Origin: Chloromonas sp. AAM2
Taxonomy: Eukaryota > Chlorophyta > Chlorophyceae > Chlamydomonadales > Chlamydomonadaceae
DNA length: 18,313 nucleotides
NCBI GenBank assembly: GCA_004335635.1
Contig: QAXH01004090.1
Span: forward strand, 1 to 18,313
Direction of reading: 5' to 3'
Within the stretch, counting starts at the first letter, position 1. Each line of letters opens with the position of its first letter. The notes under the pieces are model-generated. The model did not search any database. It was not told the DNA's origin and saw only the letters and a list, made by a program, of their open reading frames with translations. This document shows positions 1 through 8,509 of this stretch, piece by piece. Both the position numbers and the translations under genes were made by a program.

Positions 1-12
1 TAGCTCTTTACA

Positions 13-254
13 GCTTCCTTTTGGGTTTGGCAGTCTTTTGTGGTCTCAGGGCGTGGGTGCCTGCCACAGCCTGGGTGTTCTCCTTCCTTAACCTGCTAGC
101 AAGCATGCACCGAGATCATCAGAAGGACGACATGAAGACGCTGAAGGAGCACGTTGACAAGCTGAAGCGCGTGCAGTCCAAGTTACGGCAGATGTTACAG
201 CAGCATAACACCACCTTGTTTTGGATGTACAAGCAAAGGCTCAGGAACTATTAA
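13..254 (+). CDS. Possible terminal exon of an unknown coiled-coil protein (or element remnant)
   Basis: The reading frame is open from a possible acceptor (TTTACAG, ending at 11-12) to a TAA at 252-254. The first ATG is at 105. Residues downstream of that ATG are strongly charged and helical, with Leu/Met at heptad-like spacing (MKTLKEHVDKLKRVQSKL), which suggests a short coiled coil. The part before the ATG is hydrophobic and unremarkable. I do not recognise a family. It could be the last exon of a gene entering from the left, or a scrap of a mobile element, since the following kilobases are full of repeats. A similar heptad-like peptide is encoded near 1101-1180. Confidence 0.25.
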
Positions 255-1100
255 CTGAGGTTCAGAATGTGCTGAACAAGCTCGAGTCCTGGTGCAGGGC
301 AGCTGAGCAGTGGTTCAGAATCCACTGAGCACAGCATGTGGAAGCACTCGCATGTAGGCGCACAGTCGCTCATCTTGAACGATTAGCCAATTGCCTTTTG
401 TTGACCAATGATGTTCATTGCGAACAAGCTGTTTTCTGTTGAGACAATCGCAAACTGCGTATAATCAACAGAATTGTTGTCAGGGTGCTGTAAATCTGTG
501 CCCTACTTGCCACAGGGGGGGGCAACCTCGTATGGCGGATGGGTGTGTGAGCCTGCGCTCCAAACAGGCAAAATTGGATAGTGCAGGGCATGGCATGCTT
601 ATTATTTGCTGTCATATATCATGTGCTGCTTGAACCTACAACGGCCACTGAGATAGGCAGTGGGGACATGCGTAGCAGGGAGTGGCCGGACAGAAGACTC
701 CTAACAAAAGAGGTATGCAGGTGCTGAGCATCTTTGCCATAGACAGAACATTGTAAGTTGTAAAGGCAGTGTGGAGGATTATTTGCCAATGACAACATGG
801 GCGAGGCCCCAGCAGTAGGTAAGACAGAATGATCTTGCTGGTCGCACGAACATTTGGCAAAAATAACAAAGCGCAAGTGAGATCGTGTCCCATCTGTACA
901 GTCTACCCAAGCATGGTCAAGGCATTGTTTTTTCATGTGCACCTGTTCACCCATGCATCACTGAACCCGTGGCCCACACAAACTCCAGGCCGCAGCATCA
1001 TGCAGTTCAAGCATCGGAGCCAGCCCAGTCTGTGAAACGAAAGGCCGAAGTCCCTTCGTTGCCGAAGGTCCCTCAGCCTTGCCCCCTGGGGGGGCACCAC
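255..1100. other. Non-coding or decayed stretch, nothing recognised
   Basis: Short ORFs occur on both strands, but none has a recognisable domain, a convincing splice structure or a consistent codon bias. There is a G run at 516-522. I see no RNA gene. The stretch lies between two coiled-coil-encoding scraps and is probably intergenic or the decayed body of an element. Confidence 0.4.
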
Positions 1101-1208
1101 ACCCTCAAGGACAGCATGGGGGTCTTGAAGAAGGATGTGTCGGCTCTGAAGCATTATGTGGGGGTCCTCAAGCAGGCTGCACCTGGGAGTGGCAGAAGTA
1201 GCTTCTGA
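1101..1208 (+). pseudogene. Coiled-coil ORF fragment
   Basis: The end of an ORF opening at 885 encodes a peptide with Leu/Val in heptad positions (TLKDSMGVLKKDVSALKHYV) and stops at 1206-1208. It resembles in style, but is not identical to, the peptide encoded at about 132-190. The stop lies inside the degenerate 40-bp tandem repeat that begins near 1181. No family is recognised. It may be a piece of a repetitive element or a decayed gene exon. Confidence 0.2.
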
Positions 1209-1300
1209 AGCATTACAAGCACCTGGGGCTGGCAAAAATAGCATCTACAGCGTTACAAGCACGTGGGGATGGCATGATTAGCGTTTGAAGCACTGCCAGG
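1181..1300. repeat. Degenerate 40-bp tandem repeat, about 3 copies
   Basis: Units start at 1181, 1221 and 1261 with an exact 40-bp period. Each begins ACCTGGGG-like, continues with a TGGCA block and a TAGC block, and ends around GAAGC-ATTACAAGC. Copies one and two differ at only a few positions; copy three is more decayed at its end. The period equals that of the unrelated 15.7-kb minisatellite. Confidence 0.7.
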
Positions 1301-1682
1301 GCAGTTGTACCAGTCATCTTCTTAATCAGCAACAAGCTTTCATCAACTCGCGATACATGTGCATGCATTCCAGCATGCATGGAGGTTATCCGCTGTATTG
1401 TATTGACTTCCTTGCCTCAAGCCCACCTGCTGTCAAGATGTGTCATGGGTGTGCATCTTGACATCTTGACATCATCTTGACATCCATGTACATCACGCAC
1501 CCTGTCAGCTTCATGCACATGTGAGAGGAAATGTTGCATGCGTGCCAATTGCACATAGCAGTTTTTATTCCGCTGTCTGCTTTGCAAGCGATTGTGATCC
1601 ATTGATATCGCAGTGCGATAATCGCACAGGCAATTTTGCAGCAGCTTGTTGCAAGCATATCAACAGGTGCGACCTTGGTGTG
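1301..1682. other. Non-coding stretch with short CATCTTGACA repeats
   Basis: No coding region is recognised. Around 1460-1490 the decamer CATCTTGACA recurs three times in overlapping form, giving a small simple-repeat patch. A TGCATGCATTCCAGCATGCATG inverted motif lies around 1360-1381, written here only as a description of paired GCATGCA blocks. Confidence 0.4.
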
Positions 1683-1746
1683 TGTTACACCTCAATTGAA
1701 TTGGGTGTGCTTGCATAAATGAGGCTGGTGCCAGGAAGGACGAGCC
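1683..1746. repeat. Dispersed repeat A, copy 1
   Basis: Bases 1683-1716 match 2595-2628 at 33 of 34 positions (TGTTACACCTCAATTGAAT, one T/A change, then a GGGTGTGCTTGCAT block). A looser match follows, containing AGGCTGGTG and GAGCC. The two copies lie in the same orientation about 0.9 kb apart and bracket the long hairpin and an unidentified ORF. Confidence 0.75.
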
Positions 1747-1837
1747 TAACCCTCTTATCTATTACACACACGCCTTTGCGAGGACTTGCATGTCTGCCTT
1801 GTGATGCTGTAGAGTTGAGTACTGGGAGTTAACAAGG

Positions 1838-1855
1838 ACTCCTGCACAAGGGAGT
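1838..1855. repeat. Small hairpin ACTCC-TGCACAAG-GGAGT
   Basis: Five-bp arms flank the 8-nt loop TGCACAAG. The same stem and loop recur exactly at the tip of the large hairpin (about 1896-1914), so this copy abuts the outer end of the large left arm. Confidence 0.7.
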
Positions 1856-1956
1856 AGGTAACCTATTAAGCAACAACCGCAAAGACAACTTGAACAACTC
1901 CTGCACAAGGGAGTTGTTCAAGTTGTCTTTGCGGTTGTTGCTTAATAGGTTACCTA
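1855..1956. repeat. Perfect inverted repeat, 47-bp arms, 8-nt loop
   Basis: Bases 1855-1901 are the exact reverse complement of 1910-1956; the loop is TGCACAAG (1902-1909). I checked the arms base by base and found no mismatch. Transcribed from either strand, this would fold into an uninterrupted 47-bp hairpin. There is no ORF of note. It could be a fold-back element, a small-RNA precursor locus, or a recent template-switch event. A similar-looking assembly artefact cannot be excluded. Confidence 0.9.
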
Positions 1957-2594
1957 TTTTCCTTCCCCCCTTGCCCCTGCTGAGCAGTCCTCCCGAGACT
2001 GAAGAGAATGTCAACAATAACACGCCTCTGCCAGACGCATAAGATGTGCCTCCAACATCGCGCAGGGTGTTAGCGCTCGGGGCAGCTGCAACAGAGCAGC
2101 GGTGGAGAGGGCGGGATGGAATACCAGTATATCAATAGCACCGGTTTTTGGGGCTCCGTGTTACAAGGAGGGAGTGTATGCGAGTCACATCAGGAAGCAC
2201 GTCCAATGCATCAGGCAGCCGCAGCACACCTGGCCGCAGCACAAACTGTATATACGGTATGTATTTACACCAGAAAAGCCGTCAGAGGACACGGAACGGG
2301 ATGGGCACCGCCCTGGCCTACCCTGAGCCAGAAAGCACAACAAAAGCAGGGAACAAAGCAGGCAAGGCAGGCCAACCCAATGCAAAACAGGATAAGGCCG
2401 CCTAAGTCAAGGTCAAAGACTAGAGAAAGGGACGCAAGAAGGGCCAGGAGGCCTAGTCAGTCACGTCACACACTGCGCTGAAGACGCAGCACACTGCTGC
2501 CAAGCATGACGCACTGCGTCAATTTCTCAACAGTGTCGTTGACTTACAGTCGTAGCAGCCTTACTAGCCGCCGAAAGGCGATCTGTGATCTGTT
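1957..2594. other. Unassigned stretch with one low-complexity ORF
   Basis: Between the hairpin and repeat A copy 2 lies an ORF at 2116-2481 (121 codons). It is rich in Ala, Gln, Arg and Lys and has a basic C-terminus (PPKSRSKTRERDARRARRPS). Competing frames are equally open, so coding status is doubtful and no family is recognised. At 2561-2582 the motif TTACTAGCCGCC-AAAGGCGAT occurs; a close relative is at 6569-6588. Confidence 0.35.
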
Positions 2595-2653
2595 TGTTAC
2601 ACCTCAATTGAATAGGGTGTGCTTGCATCAGGCTGGTGGATGAAGGATGAGCC
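2595..2653. repeat. Dispersed repeat A, copy 2
   Basis: Second copy of the block at 1683-1746; 33 of the first 34 bases match. It is followed 64 bp later by dispersed repeat B, which suggests a mosaic of element fragments. Confidence 0.75.
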
Positions 2654-2716
2654 AGTGCACATTTAGAAACATTTGTGCTGTTCGACTCTGGAAATGTGGA
2701 TGCCACGAACCCTGGC

Positions 2717-2817
2717 CTGTGTTCCTTTTGTCAAGGGATGGCAAATGGGCCACTCTATGTTGCAAGGCTTGCTTGGGATTGTTTTGGACAAGGAATTGTT
2801 CACTGTCTGCAGTCCGC
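2717..2817. repeat. Dispersed repeat B, copy 1
   Basis: This 101-bp block matches 11294-11394 with two substitutions (A/G and T/C). Neither copy has an indel. One frame reads through as [20 protein letters not shown], but I recognise no protein family. The near identity of two copies at unrelated sites implies recent mobility. Confidence 0.85.
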
Positions 2818-3127
2818 GCCAGCCAGTCCACGCCAGCCAGCAGCGGCTGGTCCACGGCCTGCTGACGCTGGCCGCCCAGCGACACCTGCTACAGCACATC
2901 CAGTGTAAAGATGGCAAGGAAGACTGTACAGTGACATGCCCTATTATTTCTGTTTTTGGTTTGTGATTATACCATACAGTGATATTCATTGTGGCAGAAG
3001 GCCTTTTGTACCTCTTGATTGATTTGTTACATCAGGGAAGGCCTGTTAACTCCATTCCGTCATCTGACTTTCTTCAATTTGTCTTGCTCAGGGTTGGTTA
3101 GAACGGTATCCAGCCTCGTCTCGTGCA
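2818..3127. other. Unassigned, repeat-flanked stretch
   Basis: Lies between dispersed repeat B and dispersed repeat C. Short overlapping ORFs exist in several frames without a domain signature. Near 2818-2860 there are small CCAGCCAG-CCACGCCAGCC direct repeats. I see no gene. Confidence 0.4.
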
Positions 3128-3190
3128 TAGCCTGGTAGCGTTCGCCCTTGGTGCATGTGGGCCTTCCTGCTGTATGCACCTCAACTCTCA
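3128..3190 (-). repeat. Dispersed repeat C, copy 1
   Basis: This 63-bp block is identical to 18251-18313, the last bases of the window. In the minus orientation a frame spans it (VHTAGRPTCTKGERYQA) and continues to 3060. Identity ends sharply at the GCTA after GERYQA, where the two copies go on to different sequence. The true copy may be longer, because the second one is cut by the window edge. Confidence 0.9.
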
Positions 3191-3551
3191 CCCCAACTCG
3201 TGACAGCCAGCCTGTTACGCTGCATGCCTTGGCCAGCCAGACGCATGCCATGTCTACCTGGCATCTGAGGCCATTTATTTACTACATGCAGCCAAGTGTA
3301 TGAATGATAATGTTATCATATGTGGAAGGACAGGCCTGAGCTGCATCCCTTGGCCATCCCTAGGCCATCCCTCAGGCCTGTCCTCCAACACATAACAAAT
3401 AATGCAGCCCTGGGACGCTCCAATGTGTGGCTGCTCGTTCAAGCACATGACGACAGGGCTACCAACAGCACAGCTCGCTCAAGTGAAGGGATTCCAACTG
3501 ACTATTCAGGGAAGCATAGGCAGTCCGAACCAGCAGAAGCCCTTGCCATTC
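3191..3551. other. Unassigned stretch downstream of the pherophorin gene
   Basis: No gene is recognised. It holds an inverted repeat at 3327-3384 and a tandem GGCCATCCC pair in its loop. A possible polyadenylation signal for the minus-strand pherophorin gene lies just to the right. Confidence 0.4.
3327..3384. repeat. Inverted repeat, 14-bp arms, 30-nt loop
   Basis: AGGACAGGCCTGAG (3327-3340) is the exact reverse complement of 3371-3384. The loop contains two GGCCATCCCT copies. The arm itself contains the palindrome CAGGCCTG. Confidence 0.8.
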
Positions 3552-3556
3552 TTACA
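3552..3556 (-). terminator. Candidate TGTAA polyadenylation signal for the pherophorin gene
   Basis: TTACA on the plus strand is TGTAA on the minus strand, the usual chlorophyte poly(A) signal. It is the first one downstream of the pherophorin stop and would give a 3' UTR of roughly 400 nt. Confidence 0.45.
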
Positions 3557-3954
3557 TGTTAGCAGAGACAGTTGCGCTTGTCAATAACAGAGACGCTCAA
3601 CTTGCATGGGATACGACTCAAGGTTCATTGGGGCCCCGTCAACAAGCTGGTCCTCCAAGTCACTTCTCACAGCTATTGTTTCCAAGGCTTCCTAAGCACA
3701 CCACACAAACACAACAGATTGTTTTTGGAATGGTTTCATTCAAACATGGTGGGTTCAGGAGCAAGTCAAGCCACCCTACTGCTGCGGCTGGAAAATGCGT
3801 GCTTGCCAGACGCGCTATGAAAGGCAGCAATCAGCAGCTATCTAGTACATGCCACTATCTGGTCGATCTGGTTGATCAATGCCACTAACGCCAAGTCAGC
3901 AGTTCCTGCAACTCCATTCAGCGAGGTTCACATTGAAAAGGCCAGGCCTGTTCA

Positions 3955-6699
3955 TCAAGATGCCGCCACTAGACTCTGAAGCGGGCAGCACTTGTTGTTG
4001 GGGCTGAAATAGGCCACCGTGCAGAAGGGTGTCCTGCAGAAGGACGCCAGGGTCGGGCACACGTCGCCCAGAGTGACGCACATGCGCTTGGGGGAGCCGA
4101 TCAGGCTGGACAAAGAGGCCAGGAGGTTGGTACCGCGGGTGACCTGCATGCATACACAAGGCCAGCACTCATGAAGCAGACCAAATAGTAGTTCCTGAGC
4201 ACATCCTTTTGAGCGTCCATCATTACTATTGTGGTTTTGCAGCTGCTGAAAAAACATGCCAATACCTGTCATGTCTCAAGTGCATGGCTGGGAACAGGCA
4301 TACATACCAACGAGTTTGCACTGCACTGTTCTGCAATGACCACGAGACGTCGGCCAAGAAATAGGTGGAATGTCTTAATTCACTTAAGTTGAATGCAAGC
4401 ATGGATTATAGACAGGCAACGGTCAGGCAGAAACCTGGGTCGCAAATGATAGGACATCATAGCATGAGCTAGCCAGGCACACATGTGGCTTGCATCAAGG
4501 CCGCAAGTGCCACCGCAGGCAGCGACATTCAAAGTCAAGCACGGCCCAGTGGCCTGCAGTATGGTATGCTCGAGTGCAGAGGAATGGCACAAGACAGAAA
4601 CGATCAAATGTCAGAACGACCAGCTATTTTCATTACCTTGAAGACCAGTGCACCCTCTTTAGGGTAGCGTGAGTAGGAGGGCGATACCACCTGGCCATCC
4701 AAAGTAATTCCTGTCACAGCGTTCTGGCAAGTGGTCTTGATGTCGAATTCAATCTTTTTCTGCGCATTGGGAAAGGAGAGGCAGCAAGTTGAGATTCTGG
4801 CAACTCGCAACCGACTGCAACATTCATTTGTTGGAGGGGGCATTTGCTGATCTCGACCGCCAAGCCTAAAGCCGATGGGGAAGGATACATGGTCGCAGTG
4901 CACCCACAGCATGCAGAGACACGTGCACATCTAGTCATGTGGGAAGAAGCAGCTATCACGCACCAGGTCATAGTTGACGCAGGTTGTGGCGTTCCCAGTG
5001 TAATGGGTGGCAGACAGGCTCCAGCAGTACGTGTTGCGGCCGTTGGCCCTGGTCGGTAGGGGTGCACTGGCAGAGGGGGACAAGCTGTACTGCTGCGCTG
5101 GGGTGCTGGTGTCACACGCACAGTACGGGAACGGCGTGATGGTCACTGGGGCCAGGGGGGGGTCCACCTGGCCTGGGCAGCACTTGTCGTCCGGTGAGAA
5201 GAAGGCGAAGTTGCAGTCGCCGTTGCGGCAGAAGGTCGGCAGAGTGCTGCAGGCTTGCTTGGCGGCCAGGGTGATGCACAGTGGAGTGGTCTTGCCTGCT
5301 AGCGAGCTGTAGGTGGCAAGGTTGCGTGTGCCGTACGTGATCTGCGGCCGTGCAGCAAGAGTACAGGAGCGTCGCGCACTGTGCAACCCTCTGGACAGGA
5401 CTTTGAGCTGCACCAGCAGCGAACATGCCTGCTTAGAGTGGAAAGAAAAGCATACAGCAATCGTGATGGCACACTCCTGCCACACTGCCACACTGGCCAC
5501 TCGACTCTCAAGTGGCACTGCAGCTTCGGGCGTGGTCAGGGTACTGCAGTGTATCCGTGCTTCAAACGTCACACACATGCCAGCGGCTATAGCGGTGCAG
5601 CAGTACTGCCACATGTAATACATCACCTTACATGCGGCACAAGCTACTCACTTTGAACACCATGCCGTTCTGTTCAGGGTATGCGCTATAGGAGGTAGAC
5701 ACAACGCTGGTGCCAAAAGTGATGTTCTTCACACTGCCACGGCAGTTGACGTTGATATCGTACTCGATCTTTTTCTGCGCACACCCACCAGCACACAGCA
5801 ATGTGGTATTGCAGTTGCCAGTGGCTGCTAGTCGGTTGCACAAAGCAGAAACATGCAGTTTAATGACGCTGCAGCCTGTTGGCTGACCTTGGGTCGGGTA
5901 CGTGAATGCTTTTGGTAAAAAGCGGCAGGACGATGCATTCATGGCACTACCAGCTGGGCAGTGGCGTGGCGGTCTCCCAGACATTCACTTTGGAACGCAG
6001 CTGTTTGGGCAAGGAGTGCCTTGTGAGAGAATGAAGCACGCAAACAAAGTATCTGGTTAAGAGGCAAGGATGGGGGGNNNGGGGGGGGGGGGGGTTGTTG
6101 AGCTATTTTGTGTAACCTCTTCATGCAACCCCAAACAAGAGCTGATCTACATATTGGTCACAAGTGGCTGTTGTGAATACTGGCAAGGGAACTTGCTGGC
6201 AGGACACTTACCAGGTCGAATCGAGCACAGCGGCCAGAGGCATTCGGCACAGTGGTCAGCGCCCAGCAGACCTTAGTGGCTCCATCCGCCCCAGTGGTGG
6301 TGGAAGTAAGATCCAAACGATATGGGCTGGTGCTGAGGCCTTGGGGCCGCACGCAATCACAGAAGGGGAACGTGGTGCCCTGTGCCGCAGCACCTGCGCA
6401 GGAGCAGCAGGTGAGGTTGTTGCTTGTGATGTGACGATGTGACAATCGATGTTTGCAGCAACTGAACGTGTTGTCAACCCAACCAGCTACTATCAGTTGC
6501 CGGGCCCCTGCGCCGTGTTGGATGGCTTACTAGTGGAAAAAACCGAAAAATGAGTGGGATTTGGTTACTAGCCGCCTGAAGGCGATGCGATCAGAAGGGT
6601 GGCAGGACGAAAACCAAGAAGGATGACTCACAGTGGCCGCAGCTTACCAGCCAGTAGGCAGAGGCCTAGCACAGCCGCAAGGAAGGCGTTGCCGTACAT
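3955..6699 (-). CDS. Pherophorin-like secreted protein with two pherophorin domains (six exons, 348 aa)
   Basis: Pherophorins are secreted, glycosylated proteins of the volvocine cell wall and extracellular matrix. The model has exons (minus strand) 6699-6648, 6393-6212, 5774-5652, 5341-4964, 4759-4637 and 4143-3955, with all introns GT-AG and in frame. Exon 1 encodes a classical signal peptide (MYGNAFLAAVLGLCLL, then AGAAA before Q22). Domain 1 runs from FPFCDC (26-31) to CCP (173-175). A 14-residue Pro-containing linker follows, then domain 2 runs from FPYCAC (190-195) to CCP (338-340). Each domain carries the KKIE motif, the C..LP/LA.FC..P/G..C block and paired cysteines typical of the family. 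The long Ser/Pro rod found in many pherophorins is absent. Exons 3 and 5 are both 123 nt, and introns fall at matching points in the two domains. The start was chosen for the signal peptide and the phase-1 junction. The family call is secure; exact junctions are by eye. Confidence 0.9.
6072..6094. repeat. Poly-G tract with an NNN assembly gap
   Basis: A run of G interrupted by N at 6078-6080 lies inside intron 2 of the pherophorin gene. True length is unknown; the Ns reflect unresolved sequence. Confidence 0.9.
6569..6588. repeat. Short dispersed motif TTACTAGCCGCC-AAGGCGATG
   Basis: This resembles 2561-2582 with a few differences in the middle, and sits inside intron 1 of the pherophorin gene. 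GCC and GGC parts can pair (GCCGCC with GGCG). It may be the end of a small repeat element. Length is too short for a firm call. Confidence 0.4.
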
Positions 6700-8509
6700 C
6701 CTTGACTCGGCGGCGCGGGCTGCGGCAAGCACGCGCATACCATGCAGCGTGCTTCAGCAATCTGGCACCTGAGCGAACTGATTGCCACACAGCATGCAAT
6801 ACAGAGCGGCAGTTGGTCAAAAAGCGAGATGTTTCCGTTTACGGCACGCCATCTGCTGACATTGTATTCTTTTAAGACACCCATCCGAGCTGTGACTATC
6901 AGCACCTGTGGGCCCTGGTGCAAAACAGGCTGAAATCTGGGCGGCAAGATATGGGCATCCTTGCAAATGGCTGCCGTTATCCTGCGGCCGTCCTGCTTGC
7001 CCCGCAATTGGCTGGTTCACCCAAGAGACATAGAGTGTATGGTGCCGAAAGCTGGTGAGGTGCAGTCGAGCAATTAAATTAAGCGTCCAACAACTCACCA
7101 GCAGGATAGCGAAAGGCGCTGTTTGGCCGCACTAAGTGGTGCCGTGCAAGCAATGCAGTGGTAGTGTCCTGGATGACGTGTAGCACCAGAGATGGCCCTG
7201 CCCCTCTACACTGTTGGATCAGAGATGAACGGCTTGATATCTTGTTGAATTACCGTTGCCACACGGTGGACACGTGGTAACCATGACCGTTGCTGCTCTT
7301 GCTGCTTTTAAGCAGTGACATACGCCACGCCATCTGAATTCTGATCCTGTCTGTTGATGGCTTAGGCACTAATCTGCCGTTCACTCCAGGCACATCGATT
7401 GGCCCGCAGGTGGCAGTGCTCGGCAAAGCACGGCAACGGCTACGAGATCGCACAGGCGCATCAAAGTGGTGATGCTGTTTTATATGCGCACCTGTACGAT
7501 GGATTGCTTGATTATCTAAAACAACCTGCTAGGGCTTTGGCCGTACCGCCCGTTTCCTGCCGGGCCAGTGAATGGCGCGCGCATGGATGATTCATGTATC
7601 CGGCTGTTCGCTTTGGCTCACCTCAGGGTGGATTTTTCCCGCAATTTTCCTGAGCAATTGTTGTGTATTGCCAGCGAAGGTGTGCTTCGGAAGTGCAGCA
7701 CAGCATGGCCCGAAAAGCCAATATAGTTCTTCAGTTTAGAGGAGAGCAGTTCAGGTATGCCGCTGGAAGTGCCGGCAATGTAGAACAGCGCGGCAGACTT
7801 GCAATCTTAACATGTTCATTTCGCGAACCTAGGCTGACGGCAAAACAAGGCATCTGTGCTGATGCTTGCTGAACGCAGCTTTTCTTTGAACACCAAGGCT
7901 GAGGGAGATGCCAGCACGCTGGTAGACCTTGCCGCTGTCGTGTTCAGTAAGTGCGCCTACCCTAGCATGAAATTCTTGCCTCCCACACGCGCTGTTCCCA
8001 ACCTGTCCAAGCTTGAAAGCCACTCAACCTCTGCATGCATGCTCTTCCTGCTTTGAACAGACCGACAAGGGGAATTCTTGGATGTTGTGCATGCTCACAA
8101 GCAAACTGCGCTCATGGGTGCCATTTGCACCCATCGCGAGCCAAGCATGTGGCCTGAGGGTTGCCAGGCTGTACCAGGCGATGATGTAGTCCACGTTATG
8201 CCCAAGCTCCTTGAACCAGCTGCAGAGGTGCGGAACCAGCTGCATGCATGCCATCTGCACTCTACATTCGTTCACAGGCACTCGTATAACAACACTTTCA
8301 TGTTGCTTTGTCTCAGCACTTAGCTGCCATCATACACTTTCATCCAGCTGCAGCACAGACCTGCATGCCAACACAGTGGTTTCGTGTCCCGCAATGCATA
8401 TTGTCACCGAACAAAGATGCACTCCCGAGCATCTCCATCACTCTCTCTCAACTCCTCAGACGTTTAACCCTAAGCTACCCTCAGCTGACTTTTCTGCCAT
8501 TTTCAGGTT
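6700..8509. other. Divergent intergenic region between the pherophorin and TerD-like/MORN genes
   Basis: About 1.8 kb separates the two starts. Only short ORFs occur, on both strands, without domain signatures. It must hold the promoters of both genes, and possibly non-coding first exons. A pyrimidine-rich acceptor (CCATTTTCAG) lies 4-5 bases before the chosen ATG at 8510, so the plus-strand gene probably has at least one exon further left that I could not identify. No TATA box could be assigned with confidence. Confidence 0.5.

Noticed and set aside
1829..2023. 64-codon minus-strand ORF over the hairpin
   Set aside because: It spans both arms of the inverted repeat and has no family similarity; coincidental.
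3556..3888. 110-codon plus-strand ORF as a gene
   Set aside because: A competing ORF in another frame covers the same bases, neither has a domain, and the region fits the 3' UTR of the minus-strand pherophorin gene.
5007..5656. Several 90-100-codon plus-strand ORFs
   Set aside because: Shadows of pherophorin exon 4 and its flanking intron.
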